From Azospirillum doebereinerae (GTDB lineage: Bacteria; Pseudomonadota; Alphaproteobacteria; Azospirillales; Azospirillaceae): a DNA stretch of 64,000 nucleotides. The position numbers and the translations under genes were made by a program. Below the pieces are notes generated by a model, which was not told where the DNA came from, ran no database searches, and was given only the letters and a program-made list of their open reading frames with translations. The stretch is taken from assembly GCF_003989665.1 (NCBI RefSeq), contig NZ_RZIJ01000004.1, positions 1 through 64,000 on the forward strand, in the 5' to 3' direction. Shown one piece after another: positions 59,903 through 64,000 of this stretch (positions are counted from its first letter, which is position 1; every line of letters begins with the position of its first letter).

Positions 59903-61036
59903 TCACCCCCCGGCGCCGTTCCCGTCCGTCTTCGCGTATTTCCGCTTCGCCACCTCCAGCGACGCCAGCAATTGCTGGCCGGTAACCCCGCCGTCGCCGC
60001 TGATGCGGGCGTTCATCACGGCGCGGATGGCGTCCACATGCGCCTTGAACAGCTGGTGTTCGTTCGCCGTCACCGCTCCGGCCACGCCGCCGCGCGTGGC
60101 CTCGTAGAGCGACTTGGCGACCTGGGTGATCAGCGGGTAGCCGAAGATGCCGCCCTGCCCGCGCATCTCGTGCGCCGCGCGGTTGACCTGGGCCAGCAGG
60201 CCCGTCACCGCGTCGGGCTCGCGCACCAGACGGTCGATGCGGCGGCTCATCTCCTCGACCTCCCCGGCGATCCAGCTGGCGTAATCGCCGGCCCGGTTCA
60301 GGATTTCCTGTTCGGCGGCGGCCAGCACGTCGGGCGGCAGGGTCGGGACCGGCCCCTTGGGCGCGATGCCGATCTTCGGGCCCAGCCGGTTGGGAAGCTC
60401 GAAATACACCACCGGGAAGCGGTCGATTCCCGCCGCCTTCGAGGCGCTGTGGACCACCAGGATCTCCGACCCGCCGGTCATCCGGCAATCCAGGGCGACC
60501 GGCTTGTCGGTCCGCCGCCGGTCGGGGCCAAAATACCCCGCCGCCAGCACGAAGCGGCGCGGCCTTGCGACCGCGAACAGCAGCCGGCTGGCGATGGTCT
60601 GCGCGGAAAAGGGCTTGGCGATGAAGTCGGTGGCGCCCAGGTCGCGGGCCTGCTCCACGTATTGGCGGTCGGCGGCGCCCGACAGCATCAGCACCGGCAG
60701 GAACTTGTCGGGGCTCCGGGGGCTGGCGCGCAGCCAGCGCAGCAGCATCAGCCCGTCCACCTCGGGCATCACCAGATCGGAGATGACCAGATCGACCGGC
60801 GCGGCGCTTGGCGCTGCCCCCGGAGGCCGCCCGGCGCGGCGGCCTTCGAAAAACCGGATCGCCGCCGCCCCGCTGGTCACCGCGTGGACCGTGCCGACGC
60901 CGATGGCGCGCAGCGTGGCGGTCAGGACCGTGCGGATGAACGCGCTGTCCTCCACCACCAGCACCGACAGCAGGCCGAGCTTCGGCACCCCCGACACCGC
61001 AGCGCCGGCCACCCCTCGAGTCATCGCGAACGCCAT
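59903..61036 (-). CDS. Receiver-Hpt hybrid signalling protein
   Basis: The protein has 377 aa from ATG 61036. The receiver domain (about 20-150) has VLVVEDSAF, phosphoacceptor Asp87 (LVISDLVMPEVDG) and Lys141 (FIAKPFS). After a linker, the C-terminal part has NRAAHEMRGQGGIFGYPLIT with His289, matching the Hpt phosphotransfer motif. It can therefore take and pass phosphate within one chain, as in relays. No hybrid kinase is near. Confidence 0.82.
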   Translation of the reverse strand: MAFAMTRGVAGAAVSGVPKLGLLSVLVVEDSAFIRTVLTATLRAIGVGTVHAVTSGAAAIRFFEGRRAGRPPGAAPSAAPVDLVISDLVMPEVDGLMLLRWLRASPRSPDKFLPVLMLSGAADRQYVEQARDLGATDFIAKPFSAQTIASRLLFAVARPRRFVLAAGYFGPDRRRTDKPVALDCRMTGGSEILVVHSASKAAGIDRFPVVYFELPNRLGPKIGIAPKGPVPTLPPDVLAAAEQEILNRAGDYASWIAGEVEEMSRRIDRLVREPDAVTGLLAQVNRAAHEMRGQGGIFGYPLITQVAKSLYEATRGGVAGAVTANEHQLFKAHVDAIRAVMNARISGDGGVTGQQLLASLEVAKRKYAKTDGNGAGG

Positions 61037-61209
61037 ATCCCCGCATGCATCACGCCCGTTTTGGCACGTCCGCCGCCGGTTTGCGAGAGTCAACCGCGTT
61101 CATCGGGCGCCGGAGCCGTGCCGGCGCGACTTGGCCGCAAGGGGGGCTTTCCGTCGCGTGCCGGCGCGGTTACGCTCGGCGGCAACGACAACCGGAGGAA
61201 CCCCGAGCG

Positions 61210-61782
61210 ATGCCGCAGCCCGATCACGTCATGGCCCTGCCCGTGCCCGACCCGTCCAATCTCGACGCCGACATGGCCGCGCTGTTCGACAAATGCACCG
61301 AGAAGCTGGGCTTCGTCCCCAACGTCCTGCAGGCCTACAGTCTGCGCCAGAAGAAGCTGCGCAACTTCGCCCTGCTCTACAACGAGCTGATGCTGGGCGA
61401 GAGCGGCCTGTCCAAGCTGGAACGCGAGATGATCGCGGTCGTCGTGTCCTCCGCCAACCATTGCTACTACTGCCTCGTCGCCCACGGGCAGGCGGTGCGC
61501 AAGCTGTCGGGCGACCCGCAACTCGGCGAGATGCTGGTCGCCAACTACCGCGTGGCGCCGCTGGAGCCGCGCCAGCGCGCCATGCTCGACTTCGCCTGGA
61601 AGATGACCAAGGAGCCGTGGACGATGGGCGAGCCCGACCGCGAGGCCTTGCGCGCCGTGGGATTCAGCGACGCCGACGTCTTCGACATCGCCGACACGGC
61701 CGGCTTCTACAACATGTCCAACCGGGTGGCGACCGCGGTGGACATGATCCCCAACCCCGAGTACCACAAGCTGGACCGTTAA
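61210..61782 (+). CDS. Peroxidase-related AhpD/CMD-fold protein
   Basis: The protein has 190 aa. The redox motif is ANHCYYCLVAHGQAVR (CxxC followed by His), the active site of AhpD-like carboxymuconolactone-decarboxylase-fold enzymes. The pattern NVLQAYSLRQKKLRNFALLY and the terminal VDMIPNPEYHKLDR fit the uncharacterised peroxidase-related group. It probably reduces peroxides or a thiol partner in the cytoplasm. Ribosome site GGAGG is upstream. Confidence 0.85.
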   Translation: MPQPDHVMALPVPDPSNLDADMAALFDKCTEKLGFVPNVLQAYSLRQKKLRNFALLYNELMLGESGLSKLEREMIAVVVSSANHCYYCLVAHGQAVRKLSGDPQLGEMLVANYRVAPLEPRQRAMLDFAWKMTKEPWTMGEPDREALRAVGFSDADVFDIADTAGFYNMSNRVATAVDMIPNPEYHKLDR

Positions 61783-61818
61783 AAGCCCTTTCGCCGTACA
61801 ACCGACCGGAGCGCCGGA

Positions 61819-63555
61819 ATGCTGAGGTTCCTCGTCCGCCTGTTCGCCACCATCGGCCTGTTGGTGGTGATCGCCCTGGTCGCCGGCGTGACGCTCGCCG
61901 TCCGCCACCAGCCGAGCCTGCCCGACGCGGTGGTGCTCGACCTCGACCTGACCCGCTCGTTGTCGGAGGGCGGGTCGGACCGGCTGGGCGGGCTGCTCGG
62001 CCACGAGGCGAGCTTCCGCGAGGTGCTCGACGCGCTGGAGCGCGGGCGGGGCGACCCGCGCGTGAAGGGCGTGCTGGCCCGGCTGGGCGGCGATTCGGTC
62101 GGCTTCGCCCAGACCCAGGAGCTGCGCGCGGCCGTCGAGCGCTTCCGCGCGTCCGGCCGCTTCGCCGTCGCCTTCTCCGAGAGCTACGGCGAGGGCGGGG
62201 CCGGCAACCGCGCCTATCTGCTGGCCAGCGCCTTCGACGAGGTCTGGCTGCAGCCGCTGGGCATGGTCGGGCTGACCGGCCTGTCGGCGGAGGTCCCGCT
62301 GGCCCGCGCCGCGCTCGACATGCTGGGGGTGCAGCCACAGCTCATGCAGCGGGAGGAGTACAAGAGCTTCGCCGAGACCTTCACCCGCAGCGAGCTGACC
62401 CCCGCCAACCGCGAGATGCTGCAAGGCTTGGTCGGCGACCTGACCGAGCAACTGGTGGACGGTGTCGCCAAGAGCCGCCGCCTGCCCCCCGCCACGGTGC
62501 GCGCCGCGCTGGACCGCGCGCCGCTGCTGGAGGGCGAGGCGCTGGAGCTGAAGCTGATCGACCGCATCGGCTACGCCGACCAGGCGCGCGACGCCGCCGT
62601 GGCGCGGGCCGGCTCCGGGGCCGAGGCGCTGGAAGTCGCCGATTACCTGAACGCCGCCGGCGGGCCGCACGACAGCGGGCCGACCGTGGCGCTGATCCAC
62701 GCGGTCGGCACCATCACCGGCGGCAAGAGCGGCCGCCCGGCGCTGGGCGAGGTCACCGCCGGGTCGGAGACCATCGTCCAGGCCATCGAGGAGGCGGTGG
62801 ACGACCCCGACGTGCGCGCCATCCTGTTCCGCATCGACAGCGGCGGCGGCTCGGTCTCCGCGTCGGAGGCGATTTACCGTGCCTTGGCCAAGGCACGCGA
62901 ACGCGGCAAGCCGGTGATCGCCAGCATGGGCGACGCCGCCGCGTCGGGCGGCTACTGGATCGCGCTGGCGGCCGACCGCATCGTCGCCTCCCCGGCCACC
63001 ATCACCGGCTCCATCGGCGTGGTCGCCGGCAAGATGAGCTTCGCCGGGCTGTCCGAGAAGGTCGGCGTCCAGTGGGGCCGGGTGGCGGCGGCGCGCAACG
63101 CCGGCATGTGGTCGCCGATGCACCCCTTCTCGCCCAGCGAGGAGGAGCGGATGACTGCCATCATCGACGCCACCTACGCCAGCTTCCTCAAGCGGGTGGC
63201 CGACGGGCGCAAGCTGACCGCCGAGCAGGCCCGCGCCGCCGCCAAGGGCCGCGTGTGGAGCGGCCAGCAGGCGCGCGAGCTTGGGCTGATCGACGCGTTC
63301 GGCGGCCAGGAGGAGGCGCTGACGCTGGCCCGCACCGCCGCCGGGCTGGCCGCCGACGCCGAGGTCACGCTGACCCCCTACCCCGCGCCCAAGTCGATGA
63401 CCGAGGAGTTGCTGGGCCTGCTGTCCGGCAAGGGCGAGCTGGTCGGCGCGCTGGCCGCCGTGGCGGAGCTGCGGCCGCTGGCGGCGTCGCTGCGGCCGCT
63501 GCTGGGCGGTGAGGGGGTGCGGGCGGCGATGCCGGCGCTCGATCTGGGGCGTTGA
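61819..63555 (+). CDS. sppA: Signal peptide peptidase SppA, 67K type
   Basis: The protein has 578 aa with one N-terminal membrane helix (FATIGLLVVIALVAGVTLAV). It has the duplicated ClpP-like fold, with the general-base Lys182 in REEYKSFAETF and the nucleophile Ser376 in GDAAASGGYWIAL, preceded by FRIDSGGGSVSASEAI. The active centre is a Ser-Lys pair that digests cleaved signal peptides in the inner membrane. Length fits the long (E. coli) form. Confidence 0.94.
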   Translation: MLRFLVRLFATIGLLVVIALVAGVTLAVRHQPSLPDAVVLDLDLTRSLSEGGSDRLGGLLGHEASFREVLDALERGRGDPRVKGVLARLGGDSVGFAQTQELRAAVERFRASGRFAVAFSESYGEGGAGNRAYLLASAFDEVWLQPLGMVGLTGLSAEVPLARAALDMLGVQPQLMQREEYKSFAETFTRSELTPANREMLQGLVGDLTEQLVDGVAKSRRLPPATVRAALDRAPLLEGEALELKLIDRIGYADQARDAAVARAGSGAEALEVADYLNAAGGPHDSGPTVALIHAVGTITGGKSGRPALGEVTAGSETIVQAIEEAVDDPDVRAILFRIDSGGGSVSASEAIYRALAKARERGKPVIASMGDAAASGGYWIALAADRIVASPATITGSIGVVAGKMSFAGLSEKVGVQWGRVAAARNAGMWSPMHPFSPSEEERMTAIIDATYASFLKRVADGRKLTAEQARAAAKGRVWSGQQARELGLIDAFGGQEEALTLARTAAGLAADAEVTLTPYPAPKSMTEELLGLLSGKGELVGALAAVAELRPLAASLRPLLGGEGVRAAMPALDLGR

Positions 63556-63589
63556 GGCTGTCAGGCAAACCTGTGAAAGTCCCGGCAGG

Positions 63590-63707
63590 CTTGCCCCCAC
63601 CCCGGCCCTTCCCCGCTGGGCGGGGGAGGGGGACTGTGGGAGCTTTGCCGAAATGCGGCGGCAGTCCCCTCCCCCGCCCAGCGGGGGAGGGTTAGGGTGG
63701 GGGCAAG
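63590..63707. repeat. Palindromic repeat, type B, copy 3
   Basis: The 118-bp unit starts CTTGCCCCCAC and ends GTGGGGGCAAG, with the two internal stems of the family. It runs directly into the start of the CheR-like gene, whose first possible codon (GTG 63697) is inside the repeat. Confidence 0.8.
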
Positions 63708-64000
63708 CGGAGCGAGGGGCCTCGACGACCCGCTGGCCCGGATCGTCGGCGCGGTCCGCGCCGCCACCGGCGTGGATTTCTCGCATTACACGCCCGCCAC
63801 GCTGCGGCGCCGGATCGAGCGGCGGATGCGCGCCGCCGGGCTGACGACGATGGACGGCTACGCCGCCCTGCTGGACCGCGATCACGGCGAGGCGGCCGGG
63901 CTCTGCAAGGAGATGCTGTTCGCCGTCACCCGCTTCTTCCGCGACGAGGCCGCCTTCCGGGTGCTCGCGGGCCGGGCGGTGGAGGGGCTGATGGCTGGCC
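63697..64000 (+). CDS. CheR-type methyltransferase, cut by window end
   Basis: The frame reads GLDDPLARIVGAVRAATGVD, FSHYTPATLRRRIERRMRAA and LCKEMLFAVTRFFRDEAAF, the N-terminal CheR domain that precedes the AdoMet-binding part. In many relatives this segment follows a CheB methylesterase domain, which is absent here. The gene begins at the edge of a palindromic repeat with no ATG or normal ribosome site, so the true start is unclear and the protein may be N-terminally shortened. The product is expected to methylate receptor glutamates. The rest lies beyond 64000. Confidence 0.7.
   Translation, partial: MGASGARGLDDPLARIVGAVRAATGVDFSHYTPATLRRRIERRMRAAGLTTMDGYAALLDRDHGEAAGLCKEMLFAVTRFFRDEAAFRVLAGRAVEGLMAG

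Overview
The window is about 68% G+C with alphaproteobacterial gene content. It carries the gene order mdh-sucC-sucD-sucA-sucB, many chemotaxis and cyclic-di-GMP proteins, and G+C-rich palindromic intergenic repeats. This fits a Rhodospirillales genome of the Azospirillum type. The genus is my inference from recalled gene content, not from a search.

Layout. 1-3.6 kb is an insertion-sequence scrapyard. It holds an IS630-type transposase with a slippery frameshift, then an IS4-type copy (1608-3169) with 35-bp inverted repeats and an 8-9 bp target duplication, broken by two frameshifts and nested in relics of two older elements. 3.6-9.3 kb is an integrative element. It carries a controller-like XRE regulator with a palindromic box, a nuclease-like protein, a highly structured leader ahead of a ParB-domain DNA methyltransferase, a DUF5681 protein, the DUF3489-DUF2924-serine recombinase trio, and a 41-bp dyad that looks like an attachment site. 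It ends beside a tRNA-Ser gene. I consider this the most novel part of the window.

9.4-30.8 kb is mostly chromosomal: hydrolases, glycosyltransferase, HAD phosphatase, dehydrogenase, TerB, AEC transporter, chemoreceptor, DinG-like helicase, MtgA, GAF protein, a periplasmic-sensing GGDEF-EAL protein, DUF2189, SMR pump, class I LysS, a Cys-rich unknown, DUF2336 and a small exported protein. 31-38.6 kb is the TCA cluster: malate dehydrogenase, succinyl-CoA synthetase, then E1 and E2 of 2-oxoglutarate dehydrogenase. Strong hairpins lie between its cistrons and an intrinsic terminator follows it. 38.8-40.3 kb holds a class 3 lipase facing a YopT-type cysteine protease, a possible effector pair. 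40.7-48.7 kb has a PAS protein, formyl-CoA transferase, a MarR-HlyD-FUSC-DUF1656 efflux operon, a NasS-like nitrate sensor and an RHH protein. 49-53.4 kb has exported proteins and a glycosyltransferase. 53.5-64 kb has ThrS, a lone receiver, a degenerate EAL protein, PyrD, DUF952, a receiver-Hpt protein, a CMD-fold enzyme, SppA and the start of a CheR-type methyltransferase cut by the window end.

Two families of G+C-rich palindromic repeats (A at 17.2 and 57.7 kb; B at 42.5, 53.5 and 63.6 kb) sit only between genes. A TGCA-TTT-TGCA dyad recurs at 27.7 and 59.4 kb, and an orphan intrinsic terminator at 27.8 kb may mark a small RNA or a leader attenuator. I see no CRISPR array and no rRNA.
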